In this document: positions 34,841 to 47,000 of the stretch, in pieces
Layout: every line of letters begins with the position of its first letter
Position numbering within the stretch: position 1 is the stretch's first letter
Assembly (NCBI RefSeq): GCF_040939455.1
Contig: NC_134109.1
Span: 51,240,001 to 51,304,000, forward strand
Reading direction: 5' to 3'
From: Microcebus murinus
Lineage: Eukaryota; Chordata; Mammalia; Primates; Cheirogaleidae
DNA: 64,000 nt
Made by a program: the position numbers and the translations under genes
Notes under the pieces: model-generated
Seen by the model: the letters and a program-made list of their open reading frames with translations, nothing else
Told to the model about the DNA's origin: nothing
The model's database searches: none

Positions 34841-35325
34841 TTCAAATTAGCAAGAAAAAAAACAACCACATTGAAAAGTGAGCAAAAGACACAAACAGAA
34901 GTTTTTCAAAAGAATATATAGACAATGGTCAACAAATATATGAAAAAAGATTCAATATCACTAATCATCAGTGAGATGCAAATTAAAACCACAATGAGAT
35001 ACCAAATCAGAATCGCCATTATTAAAAAGTCAAAAAACAACAAATATTGGCATGGATGTAGAGAAAAAGGAATGCTTATACACTGTTGGTGGGACTGCAA
35101 ATTAGTACAACCCCTATGGATAACAGTATGGAGATTCCTCAAAGAGCTAAAAGTAGACCTACCATTCAATCCAGCAACCCCATTATTGGGTACCTACCAA
35201 AACGAAAAGAAGTAATATAATCAAAAAAACACGTGCACTTTGAATGTTTGTTTATTGCAGCACAATTCAAAATTGCAAAGATAAGGAATCAACCTAGGTG
35301 CCCATCAATTCATGAGTGGATTAAT
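34841..35325 (+). mobile_element. Old L1 (element B), left part: ORF2 3' end
   Basis: The piece begins TTCAAATTAGCAAGAAAAAA and follows ORF2 near its C-terminus. An open piece at 34925-35215 contains [13 protein letters not shown] and the cysteine/histidine cluster. A near-identical flank pair, AGAAATATATGTTTA (34826-34840) and AGAAATATATATTTT (42326-42340), marks the original target duplication. L1 copy 3 splits it at 35326-35338. Confidence 0.88.
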
Positions 35326-35338
35326 AAAATCTGGTGTA
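35326..35338. repeat. Target-site duplication of L1 copy 3 (left)
   Basis: AAAATCTGGTGTA is repeated exactly at 41917-41929. Confidence 0.95.
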
Positions 35339-36804
35339 GGGGATGTGGATCAAGATGGTGGACGAGAAACACCGCCAGACAGAGTGTCTCTGCAGAAAAG
35401 ACAGATTCTAGCAGAAATTAGAAAAAAGAAGCAAGAAGACGATCATACAACAGACGAGGGCTAGAAGGAGGGGTACCTGAGACCCCAGGAGACTCCACAG
35501 GAGGAGGCTGCGGAGGAGAACTGGAAGCTGAGACCACCAGAGCAGCCCAGAGACCAGTGGCAAGGGTGGGTGGACTTACCGTTTCCCCTCCCCTGCATTT
35601 GGGACTGCTGGTGGACTCCCCAGCGGGTGAAGAGACCTGCAGACACCAGCCTAGAGACGGCCACCGCCAGCTAGCGGTGAGCCTGTAGCGGACGCGGCAC
35701 CAGGCTCCCAACTCCCTCCCGGCACCTCTGTGTACACAGACCCGAGCCACGCGGCAGGAGCCATATTGCCTCCTCCTCCCCTCCGCCGACCTTACCCGCG
35801 GCTGCCCAAAGAGACAATATAGGCACCAGCTGGAGGCACCTCCAGGGAACAGGACCTTCCCTTTTGGGACCCTACAGCTGACTAAGGGGAACTGAGACTG
35901 TGAGCTCCCTACCTGCCAGCCCTCCCAGGTGCTGCTGGCACAGTGTTCCCAGGAGAATGGTGCAGACTCAGAGGCTGAGAGACACAGACACAGCTTGGGC
36001 TCCCTGTGGGTGAATTAGGACCGGAACTCCTCTCCCTGGTGGGGATACAGTTTGAACTCTGGGACCCAAGGTCGGACCTGCAGACCAGATCCCGTGAACT
36101 GAGGTCTAGCATTCCCTGGGGCACAGAAGGGATATACGTGAACAGCCTACTGAGGTGTGTGTGCCTTCAGGGGCAGATCAGCATCCTAGAGGGCAACCCT
36201 CCTCCCAAAGGGAGGCTGTACGCCCAGCCCAGGTGGCGTTACAGTGCAGGGAACATCCCCACCGGCATCACAGTCCCAGGAGGCCTGGTGGCGTGTGGTC
36301 TGGCCTGCTGGCAGAGGCTGAGGAGTAGCTGCAGAGTTGGGGAGGGTGGAAAGAAGTGAGGCCCATTCCAGACTGCAGGTCTCAGACAGTCCCACCACCA
36401 CACACAGACTTTCTGGCTGAGCGGGACCATTCCAGCCTCGCCCTGACAGCTTTTCTTGGAAGCAGAGAACAGAACTTTGACCCCTGCTAACGGCATTGGT
36501 GGTGCCTGAGGGCAGGCTTACTCAACCCAGCTCTGCCCAGACAAGAGGTGATAACAGGACACAAAATCAACACCATAGCCTGTTCCTCCAAGCAAGTGAC
36601 ACCTACTGACAGGGCCGGCATCCTGCACAGCCTTTTCAAGGCACCCACTGACTCATTATACAGGGAGTGATTGAATCTCACCCACAGACACCACCTAATG
36701 GCTCAGAAACTAAACAAGGTGTGTGAATACCCAAACAAAAATCTAAAGGAAAGAAACAACAACGGATCGACATGGGAAGAAATCAGCGAAGGAACTCAGG
36801 AAAT
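35339..36804 (+). promoter_or_regulatory. L1 5'UTR with YY1-like site, copy 3
   Basis: CAAGATGG at 35351-35358 is a YY1-type site 12 bp from the first base, the same placing that human L1 uses to fix its transcription start. The rest of the 5'UTR is GC-rich (for example CCGCGGCTGCCC-like CCCGCGGCTGCCCAAAG near 35795). Compared with copy 2 it has lost several CpGs. Open frames on either strand are present in both copies; some of them have no ATG, so I do not call genes here. Confidence 0.8.
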
Positions 36805-37791
36805 ATGAAGAACCAAATATAAAACACACCCCCAAAGAGGAGCACCAGCCCCCTAGGTATGGACACCAACCAAAATCAGGCAACCAATATGACAGAAGAG
36901 GAATTTCGTATGTGGATCATAAGAACACTCATGGACCTGCAACAACAACTCAATAACCAACACAAAGAAACCACAAAAAGCCTTCTGGACCTAGAAGAAA
37001 AGTTCACTAAAGAAATAGACACAATGAAGAAAAGTTTAACCGAACTCTTGGAAATGAAGAATCAATTCAGGGAACTACAAAATACAGTAGAAAGCCTCAA
37101 GAACAGGGTAGATCAAATAGAAGAAAGAATCTCAGAGATTGAAGATAACATCCTCCAACTAAATAAAACTGTCACAGAGATAGAGCAGAGAAATAAGAGA
37201 AAAGAGCAAAGCCTACAAGAGATGTGGGATTATGTGAAAAAACCTAATGTGAGGGTCATAGGGTTACCAGAAGGGGAAGAAGACAACACTAAAGGGTTGG
37301 ACAAGCTATTTGAAAATATAATAGAGAAAAATTTCCCAGGCATTGCTCAAAATCTCGATATACAAGTTCAAGAAGCTCAGAGGACCCCTGGGAGATTCAA
37401 TGCAAACAGGAAGATGTCATGATATGCAGTCATCAGACTGACCAATATATCAACTAAAGAGTCCCATATAAGAGCTGTAAGACAAAAGAAGAAAGTGACA
37501 TACAAGGGAAAGCCAATTCGAATAACACCAGACTTCTGTAATAAGACTTTACAAGCAAGGAGAGACTGGGACCCCACTCTCACTCTTCTGAATCTAAACA
37601 ATGCCCAGCCTAGAATCTTATTCCCTGCAAAACTAAGCTGCATATATGAAGGAGAAATAAAGACATTCTCAGACAAGCAAAGTCTCAGAGAATTCACCAG
37701 CCCTACAAGAAGCCCTACAAGACCAGCCCTACAAGAAGTACTCAAAACAGTGTTACGCACGGAACACTATAATAAAAACTCACAAATATAA
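36805..37791 (+). pseudogene. L1 ORF1 (copy 3), two in-frame stops
   Basis: The start by homology is ATG 36805, matching ATG 16830 of copy 2. A TAA at 36820-36822 follows at codon 6 (copy 2 reads GAA there). A second ATG at 36859 reopens the frame for 187 codons with N-terminal QNQATNMTEEEFRMW, a long coiled coil (LTELLEMKNQFRELQ, VESLKNRVDQIEERI) and the RRM (KKPNVRVIGLPEGEEDN). A TGA at 37420-37422 ends it, where copy 2 has CGA. This is a CpG transition. The same frame then continues to 37791 (C-terminal domain, KPIRITPDFCNKTLQARRDW). Apart from two stops the gene is full length (about 329 codons). It is non-functional. Confidence 0.93.
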
Positions 37792-37830
37792 AAACAACCA
37801 AAACCCAAAGATTAAAGGCCAGATAATACC

Positions 37831-40800
37831 ATGGCTAAAGAGAGAAATCAAAGCAACAACATCCAACCCAACAGAATGAACAGTAATCTACCTTACCTAT
37901 CAGTCCTCTCAATAAATGTGAATGGCTAAAATTCTCCACTCAAGAGACACAGGCTGGCTGAATGGATAAGAAAATACAGGCCAAGTATATGCTGTCTTCA
38001 GGAAACACATCTAACCTGCAAGGATGCATATAGACTAAAAATAAAAGGGTGGAGATCAGTATTCCAGGCAAGTGGAAGCCAAAAGAAGGCTGGCATGGCA
38101 GTTCTAATTTCAGATGATTTAGTTTTTAAACCAACAAAAGTAATGAAAGACAAAGAGGGTCACTATATAATGGTGAAGGGCACAGTTCAACAAGAAGAGA
38201 TAACAATTTTAAATATATATGCACCCAACTTAGGGGGACCCAGTTTCATAAAGCAAACCTTACTGGATCTAATCAAATGGTTAATAGCAACTCCATAATC
38301 ACCGGAGATTTCAACACCCCACTGACGGCACAAGGCAGATCCTCCAAACAGAAAATTAATAAAGAAATAATGGACTTAAACAAAACTTTAAAACAATTGG
38401 GTCTGACTGACATCTACAGGACATTCTACCCAAAATCCAATGAATATACATTCTTCTCATCAGCTCCAGGACATTCTCTAAGATTGACCATATCCTAGGA
38501 CACAGAATAAATCTCAAGAAATTTAAAAAAATAGAAATCATACCATATACCTTCTCAGATCACAGTGGAATAAAAGTAAAAATCAACCCTAACAGAAACT
38601 CACATTTCTACACAAAAACATGGAAATTAAACAACCTCCTACTAAATGATTACTTCATAAATGAAGAAATCAAGATGGAAATAAAAAAATTCTATGAAGA
38701 AAACGACAATGGAGAGACAAGTTATCAACTCCTCTGGGACACAGCTAAAGCAGTTCTGAGAGGAAAGTTTATCTCCATAAATGCCTATAACCAAAAGACA
38801 AAAAGATCACAGACAATCTAACAAAACGACTCAAAGAGCTAGAAAAAGAAGAACAGACCACCCCCCAACCCATCAGAAGTGAAATCAACAAGATCAAATC
38901 AGAACTAAATGGAATTGAAAACAAGGAAGCTATTCAGGAGATTAATAAAACATAGAGTTGTTTCTTTGAAAAAATAAACAAAATTGACACGCCATTGGCT
39001 AAGCTAACGAAAAGCAGAAAAGAGTAATCTCTAATAAGCTCCATCAGGAATAAAAAAGGAGATATCACAACTGATCCCAAAGAGATACAAGATATAATTT
39101 ATGAATACTACAAAAATCTTTATGCACACAAACTGGAAAATGTGGAGGAAATGGACAAATTTCTAGAAACACACAGCCTCCCTAGGCTCAACCAGGAAGA
39201 AATAGATTCCCTGAACAGACCAATCTCAACAGCTGAAATAGAAATAGCAATTAAAAATCTCCCTAAAAGGAAAAGTCCTGATCCAGATGGTTTCACACCC
39301 GAATTTTACCACACTTACAAAAAAGAACTAGTACCTATCTTCCAGAAACTATTCCACAACATCGAGAAGAACGGAAACCTCCCCGACACCTTTTATGAAG
39401 CGAATATTACTCTGATACCAAAACCAGGAAAGGATGCAACAAAAAAAGAAAACTACAGACCAATGTCTCTAATGAATATAGATGCAAAAATTTTCAACAA
39501 AATCTTAGCTAACCGAATCCAGACGCTTATCAAAAATATAATCTATCACGACCAAGTGGGCTTCATCCCAGGGATGCAGGGATGGTTCAACATACGTAAA
39601 TCTATAAATGCAATTCACCACATAAACAGAAGCAAAAACAAAGACCACATGATTCTTTCAATAGATGCAGAAAAAGCTTTTGACAAAATTCAACACCCTT
39701 TCATGATACAAACACTTAAGAAAATAGGCATAGAAAGGACATACCTAAAAATGATACAAGCCATATATGACAGACCCATAGCCAACATCATACTGAATGG
39801 GGAAAGATTGAAATCATTCCCACTTAGAACTGAAACCAGACAAGGCTGCCCACTATCTCCACTTCTATTCAACATAGTGCTGGAAGTCCTGGCTACAGCA
39901 ATCAGACAGGAAAGTGGAATTAAAGGTATTCAAATAGGGGCAGAAGAGATCAAACTTTCACTGTTTGCTGATGATATGATATTGTACCTAGAAAATCCCA
40001 AAGATTCAACCAAGAAACTCCTGGAACTGATCAATGAATTTAGTAAAGTCTCAAGATACAAAAGCAATACACAGAAATCAGAGGCATTCATATACGCCAA
40101 CAACAATCTCATTGAGAACTAAATCAAAGACTCAATTCCCTTCTCAATAGCAACAAAGAAATTAAAGTACCTAGGAATATACTTAACCAAGGACTTAAAA
40201 GACCTCTACAGGGAGAACTATGAAACACTGAGGAAGGAAATAGCAGAGGATGTAAACAGATGGAAATCCATACCATGCTCGTGGATCGGCAGACTCAACA
40301 TCATTAAAATGTCTATACTACCCAAACTGATCTACAGATTCAATGCAATACCTATTAAAATCCCATCAGCATTCTTCACAGATATAGAAAAAATAATTTT
40401 ATGCTTCATATGGAACCAAAGAAGACCCCGAATATCAAAAGCAATTCTAGGCAACAAAAACAAAATGGGAGGCATTAATATGCCAGATATCAAACTATAC
40501 TACAAAGCTGTAGTAATTAAATCAATATGGTATTAGCACAAAAATAGGAATATGGACCAGTAGAACAGATGTGAGAATCCTGATATAAAACCATCCTCAT
40601 ATAGCCATCTCATCTTTGACAAAGCAGACAAAAACATACGCTGGGGAAAAGAATCCCTCTTCAATAAATGGTGCTGAGAGAACTGGATAGCCACCTGTAG
40701 AAGGCTAAAACAGGACCCACACCTTTCACCTCTCACAAAAATCAACTCACGCTAGATAACAGACTTAAACCTAAGGTATGAAACTATTAGAATTCTAGAG

Positions 40801-41697
40801 GGAAAAGTTGGAAACACTCTCCTAGACATCGGCCTAGGCAAAGAGTTTATGAAGAAGTCCCCAAAGGCAATCACAGCAGCAACAAAAATAAATAAATGGG
40901 ACATGATCAAACTACAAAGCTTCTTCACAGCCAAAGAAATAGTCATGAAAGTAAACAGACAACCTACAGAATGGAAGAAAATTTTTGCATCCTACGCATC
41001 CGATAAGGTACTGATAACTAGAATATACTTAAAACTCACGAAAATTGGGAAGAAAAAATCAAATAACCCCATTAAAAAGTGGGCAAAGGACTTGAACAGA
41101 AACTTTTCTAAAGAAGACAGAAGAATGGCCAACAAACATATGAAAAAATGCTCAACATCTCTAATCATCAGGGAAATGCAAATCAAAACCACAATGAGAT
41201 ATCACTTAACCCCAGTGAGAATGGCCTTTATCAAAAAATCTCCAAACAATAAATGCTGGCGTGGATGCGGAGAGAGAGGAACACTCCTACATTGCTGGTG
41301 GCACTGCAAACTAGTTCAACCTCTGTGGAAAGCAATATGGAGATACCTCAAAGCGATACAAGTGAATCTACCATTTGATCCAGCAATCCCATTGCTAGGC
41401 ATCTACCCAAATGATCCAATGACACTCTACAAAAAAGACACCTGCACTCGAATGTTTATAGCAGCACAATTCATAATTGCAAGGCTGTGGAAACAGCCCA
41501 AGTGCCCATCAATCCAAGAATGGATTAATAAAATGTGATATATGTATACCATGGAGTACTATTCAGCTGTAAGAAACAATGGTGATATAGCACATCTTAT
41601 ATTTTCCTGGTTAGAGCTGGAACCCATACTATTAAGTGAAGTATCCCAAGAATGGAAAAACAAGCACCACATATACTCACCAGGAAATTGGTATTAA
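37831..41697 (+). pseudogene. L1 ORF2 (copy 3): endonuclease / reverse transcriptase, multiple stops
   Basis: The start by homology is ATG 37831. The endonuclease is damaged by TAA 37927-37929, a 1-bp loss near 38280 and another near 38465. The linker has TAG 38953-38955 and TAA 39025-39027. The RT is open from 39142 to 40122 (326 codons) with [28 protein letters not shown] and FADD at 39964-39975. Stops follow at 40120-40122 (TAA), 40534-40536 (TAG), 40561-40563 (TAG), 40675-40677 (TGA) and 40753-40755 (TAG). The first four of these are shared with copy 1, and the 40561 stop is also in copy 2. The C-terminal cysteine region ([18 protein letters not shown]) is intact and open for 229 codons (40849-41538) before TGA. 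Confidence 0.95.
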
Positions 41698-41916
41698 TTG
41701 AACAGCACCTAAGTGGTCACATAGGTACTACAGTAATAGGGTATTGGGCAGGGGGGAGGGGGGGCAGTTATGTACATATATAATGAGTGAGATGTGCACC
41801 ATCTGGGAGATGGTCATGCTAGACACACAGACTTGTGGGGGGAGGAGGGGAAATAGGCATTTATTGAAACCTTAAAATCTGTACCCCCATAATATGCCGA
41901 AATAAAAAAATAAAAA

Positions 41917-41929
41917 AAAATCTGGTGTA
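41917..41929. repeat. Target-site duplication of L1 copy 3 (right)
   Basis: AAAATCTGGTGTA, an exact match to 35326-35338. Confidence 0.95.
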
Positions 41930-42325
41930 TACACAAACACATACACACACACACACACACCATGGAGTACTACTCACTCATAAAAAGGAATGAAATAATG
42001 TCTTTTGCAGCAATGTGGATGGAACTGGATACCATTATCCTAAATTAAGTATCTCAGGAATGGATAAACAAACACCACATGTTCTCACTAATAAGTAGGA
42101 GCTAAACAATGGGCACACATGGGCACAAAAAGACAGAAAGGATATTGCAAACTAAGAAAGGGGAAAAGTGAGAGTGAAGTTAGGGATAGAAACTTGCCTA
42201 TCAGGTACAATAAACACTGTCCAGGTGACAGGCACACTGAAATCCCTGACTTCAGCATTACACAGTATACCCATGTAACAAAAATATTTGTACCCCCTTA
42301 ATATTTTGAAATAAAAAAGAAACAA
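41930..42325 (+). mobile_element. Old L1 (element B), right part: ORF2 end and 3'UTR
   Basis: Resumes the split element: CATGGAGTACTACTCACTCA, TGGATGGAACTGGATACCAT, then 3'UTR with CACATGTTCTCACTAATAAG, and the end TTTGTACCCCCTTAATATTT, TGAAATAAA. A (CA)n run at 41942-41960 has expanded in the spot where L1 normally has TATACACA. Confidence 0.9.
41942..41960. repeat. (AC)n microsatellite inside old L1
   Basis: Uninterrupted ACACAC of 19 bp, grown from the ORF2-end CACA motif. Confidence 0.9.
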
Positions 42326-42340
42326 AGAAATATATATTTT

Positions 42341-43945
42341 CTACAACTTTTTATACCAAGCCTCCATACTGTGAACAAATCGAAAATACTTGATATTAGT
42401 TTTACCCTTCACCAAAGTTACATGAGGGCCAAGGCCCTGATTAATAAGGAGTGATCCTGGACATACAAGTGGGTTATTACTGTGACATCCATAATATCTG
42501 ATGAAATAGCCCCTGTTTTTATGGCTGTCTGCCATTTCTATACACATTTTGGAAGAGAAATCTTACATGATGCTGCAGGGTTACCACTGCCTCTCTAGGG
42601 TTTTGTAGACACCCTAATGGCACTGGCAGCAAGCAGGCCCTAGATACGTCCTTCTTTTCCCAGGTCCCACGGGCCTCTGTCCCTTTCTTCTTCCTACCTT
42701 GAGGAAAGTTCTTTCTAGTCTGGAGTTTGTTTTATAGCATTGCTCTCTTCCCAGCTTTGATCAGCACTTGTTCTATTCCCATAAGTCTTCTTCACATTAA
42801 GATTTAGGAATTGAAGCAAAATGTTCAGAGACATAGCACGTGTCTATTTCCTGTCCTGCTATATACCCCCTCTGAGGCAATGAGCCTAAAATTGACTGCT
42901 TGCTTAAGTAAGAAGAAGAAAAAAGGAGGAGAAAACAGTGAGAAAAAACATGGAAGATTGTTTCAAAGATATGACAGCTGTAATACTTTAAAATATGTTC
43001 AGTCAAGTCCTTGTACCACAAGTACAATTAAAACTCAGCTATACATCAAGAAATCTTCCCCTGAGGGATTAACCTGAAAGATTCTCTTCTCCTCCTGTGG
43101 AGCTACTTCAGGCAAGAAAAGTACTTCCACAACACTCATCCATCTGAAAGCACACACATATAAAAAACAAAAGCCAAACTGCTCACAGACCAGTCTTGAA
43201 GTTATGTTATTATTTTTACAAATAGAGGGAAAGTGAGCTCAATAAATCTTTAAATCACATTCTCTAGGAAGACTCAGAATAAAAGTCATTTTCTCTAAGA
43301 ACGTTGGTTATATTAGTATTAAATCATTTACTCGTGGTATAGCCAGGAGGTACTAGAACTAGGATCCCCTACTGTGGCCCCAGAGCAAATTCAGCAACAG
43401 GAAAGAGATCTCCCAAACTGAAAGCAGCTTTATGTAGAGAATGTACCATTAGTGTCACCTAGTGGTAGTACTGGGAAAAAAATCCTGAGGTTTGGGTCTG
43501 TCGGTGAAATCTGAGTATAATGAGGTTCCTGAGAGCACCCAGGTACATTTCCACATGTTTCAATAGGAGAAACAAAAAGCTGCTCTCTGGAAAACACTGC
43601 AGCTAACAGCCTGGCACCAAGTCTGAATTTCATCACATTCAAGTTTTAGAATCTCTCTCTCCATAAATTTCCTCTGACTTCATTTAATATTGTACAATTT
43701 ATATTCTCCAATTTCATTTCATTCTTAGTTTTTATGTACCTTTCAGTATCCAAAATTATCAGTCAGAATCTCCTCCTCTTTCTTCACCAACCCTAACACT
43801 ATCGCAGACCAAGAAGGTAACACACTGGGCATATGTTCATAGGACTAGACCCCAAGGCAAAGTTTCCATGTTAGCAGGCCTCAGATGAGCCTCCTTCCCT
43901 TGTCACAAGATGGGGGAAACTACAGGAAATCATCACAGAGTTTTA
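42341..43945. other. Unassigned low-copy DNA
   Basis: 1.6 kb without a recognised repeat or gene. Frames are up to 88 codons, without motifs. This begins the longest stretch of the window that is not dominated by L1. Confidence 0.45.
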
Positions 43946-43949
43946 TTGT

Positions 43950-44095
43950 GGGAAGGATACCTAGCATTTTATCACTGAGGAAACTGAAACCCAAAGAACT
44001 TTTTTACATGTCCAGCTGGACATAGCTAATTAGTAACACATCGGAAACCAGAAACTCAGCTTTTAAATTTCTGGCCCAGTATCCTTCCCATGTAA
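43950..44095 (-). mobile_element. MIR SINE fragment, antisense
   Basis: Blocks TATCACTGAGGAAACTGAAA, CCCAAAGAACTTTTTTACAT, AGCTAATTAGTAACACATCG and CCAGAAACTCAGCTTTTAAA follow the reverse MIR order. Strongly diverged. Confidence 0.65.
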
Positions 44096-44099
44096 TGCC

Positions 44100-47000
44100 A
44101 TAGTACTTAACTTCCCTCTAGAACATTTTCAGCAGAGAAAGCAAATTGGCCTAGTGGAGTGAGACCAAGGTTCATAAAAAATTGCTGTGACTCTGGGCCC
44201 AGGCCCTAAACTTAAGTTTGCAGAATTGGATAACATTTAAGTTGTAATCAACAAAGCTTGACTCCTAATGAAGTTTTCATCATTAGGCGATGTTTCATAC
44301 TGTTTTGCAGCCCTGTAGTCATTGGACCATGTCCTGCAAAATCATATTTGCTATTGTTTTATTAGTTTTACAGACTGATCAGCACCCAGGCATGTTCCCA
44401 CACATATTCCCCCTTCCTATCATGCTCCCAACACATCCTAGATTTGTATATTCTATAATTTTGTTATGAGTTTATGATTATAATCCTAGGTATGGTTTTC
44501 TTAATGTCATAGAAAAAATTCCTTAAACACAACTATTGATTTGCATCTTTCAGATGCCATAATAATAAATCCCCTCTCCTGGATAGAAAAAACATCAAAA
44601 CAAGAACAAAATTTTGCCAATATATTTATATTGTATACACAAAGCTAAGGCAAAATCTCAGAGATATCTTAATTTCTAAAAATATTTATTTTCTGATATT
44701 CATTGTTCATCCTCTGAAACAAAAGTCCTCACACTTAAGGAAAATAATATTCTTACATATTTCTAAACCAACCTCCCATAAATATGGATGGCTTACCAAT
44801 GTATGGAAACAAAGCTGATTTCATGATTATGTTTTAATTTACAATAATAAAAGAAAATTTTTAAATCCAGCTGTCTTTGCTCTTGACCTTAATTTTTTCT
44901 TTTCAGTTTCTAATTACTCTTTTTCTAAGCTAACTAATGCTTAACTTTATCATTTTTGCCTCAGGTAAAGCTCAAACTTCTCCTATTCTTTATTTTCTGT
45001 ATCTAGTTACACAATCAGAAGAACAGACATAGTTCAAAAGAAAAATATTGAATCCAATATTCCAATCACTTAAATCTTCTGGAAAATAAATGCTTTCCTA
45101 TGCTCTCTATGACCATGAGTATGTGGCCTTTTACACCAAGGTGAAGGGTGAAAATTTACAAGTCACAGTCTTGACAGCCGTGAAGCTAATGAGGGCAAGC
45201 ATCCATGCTGATGTAAGCTAGTCAGCATGGTATTTTACTATAGAAAAGAGCCAAGAGTCATTATTAAATCTCAAATGTTACAGCTGGAGACTTAATAGCC
45301 TCACCCCAAGCCATTATTATTTCTTTGCCTAAACACAGTTTGCTAGAATTCCCTTGGCTGCAAAAAGAAATTGCTGATTAGCCAAATGAGACATAAGACT
45401 TCCTTCACTGGTCTAGTAAATAGGGTTCCGAAGCTATGTGCGACTTACCCCTCAAGTGTTTCTGCACATAATTTCTTTCATAGGAGGCATCACCTCTCTA
45501 TAGCCCCACACTAAGAAATGAAGAAATGAAGATGATGGCAGGCTGAGCTGTTAATTTTTAACTCTTTCATAACTGAGGTCACATTCAAGAATGAGAAAAT
45601 ATTTGGCAAAGAAAAATTCATTTTCTACATACCCTATTCTTTGCAGTACTTACTGTCTGTTCCCAGATTATCCTGAATAAATACTGTTTTCATGAAGATC
45701 ATAAAGAACCTAAAGCATATTTAAAGCATTTCTTGGCCTTCTTTGCTTCTCCATATCCTGCCACCACTGTCATGTAAAATTCTGAAAGGTTCCAATTTAG
45801 GCTTTTATGAAAAAAAAAACATATAACGTGATGAAATTTACTAAATTCCTAGCTCCTGTTCAGTTTCCACATGGAAAATAACTGCCAGGAAAACCCACAG
45901 ATTTTGGAAGTCAACGTTTAGAAATTTCTTAGAGACAAGTGGGTCATGTAGGAAACTGAAAATGTTACTGGCGTTTCTTCTCTGTCTCTATTGCAAAAAT
46001 AAGAAGTTTCTAAATCAGTAGTGGATGAGCAGGAAGGTGAGCATGAAATTTCCTGTGTATCTGACTCACCTGTGGAGTCAAAACATTGAGCACATCTGGT
46101 AATAAAAAGCAAGGGAAAGGACACACATGCTTCCAAACTAAGAATGCTACCTCTGGCTTCTGGTAATAAGGGAATTGCAAGGTATTTTTTGGCACAGACT
46201 TAGAACCTAGTTTGAATACAAAGTAAAAATGTTCAAAAGAAAGATGCTTTAGGCTATATCTGGGAAACTCTTCACAGGTAGCACATGTTTGTAGTTAATG
46301 TAATCTATCCAAACAGGAGAGCCCTGTTTCCTCAGACAAGTGTCTGTTCTGATGACCCAGGTACTGAGCTAGCAGAAAACATCTTTGCTGAAAATAAGGA
46401 AAGAAAGCTTTATGCCTATTCAGAAAAAATATTCTCCTGTGGCTGGAAAGGAAAAGAATATGAGAAGAAAAAAAGTGTAATTACTGAGCCAGTTACCTCT
46501 GACTATCTCTACAGATGATTTCTTCCTCCCTTTGCCTCTCTGTTTCTCACTGCCCCTCTGTGTTTCTACACTTTGTCATCTCTTTGAACTTATGATGAAT
46601 ATTCATATGTCTTCATAGTGATTTGGCTGTACTATGATTAAGAACAGACTGAAGTACTTAAGATAGCCACTTCCGATAAAGAAAGCAGTTGGGTAGCAAG
46701 TCTCCCATGTTAATGAGGGACATTTTACTATGACTAGCCAATGAGTAAAATTGTAGGTCTAGACCTACAGAGAAAACCACATGGCCTTCTCACAACTAAA
46801 ACATCCCCATCCCTTAAATGTATAATATTTGGGATATATAGCCAAGTAACAATTCAGTATCTAGCTCATTTGTCAACTAAGTCACAGTTATAGATCTAAT
46901 ATTTATAGAGTGGGGCTTTGTACAAGGCACAGGATAAAACAGAGAAAAAGTAGACATAAGCTTTATGCTTACGAGTCCAGGGCAAGAGCTTTCTGCATAT

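Larger units (their letters stand above)
35339..41916 (+). mobile_element. L1 copy 3: full-length strepsirrhine L1
   Basis: At 6.58 kb this copy runs from the 5' terminus (GGGGATGTGGATCAAGATGG) through a 1.47-kb 5'UTR, ORF1, ORF2 and a 3'UTR ending CCCCCATAATATGCCGAAATAAA plus a short A-rich tail. A perfect 13-bp duplication bounds it. Because it starts at the YY1-like motif, the insertion was a complete reverse transcript. It lies in the same orientation inside ORF2 of the older L1 element B. Several stops and indels have accumulated in both ORFs. Confidence 0.97.

Noticed and set aside
37690..37740. Short repeats (CCAGCCCTACAAGAAG-type) in L1 copy 3 ORF1.
   Set aside because: A small local duplication in the ORF1 C-terminal codons. 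No sign of an array or regulatory function.
46285..46518. 77-codon frame in the low-repeat island.
   Set aside because: No recognisable domain, splice context or homologue that I know of. Length is within chance expectation.
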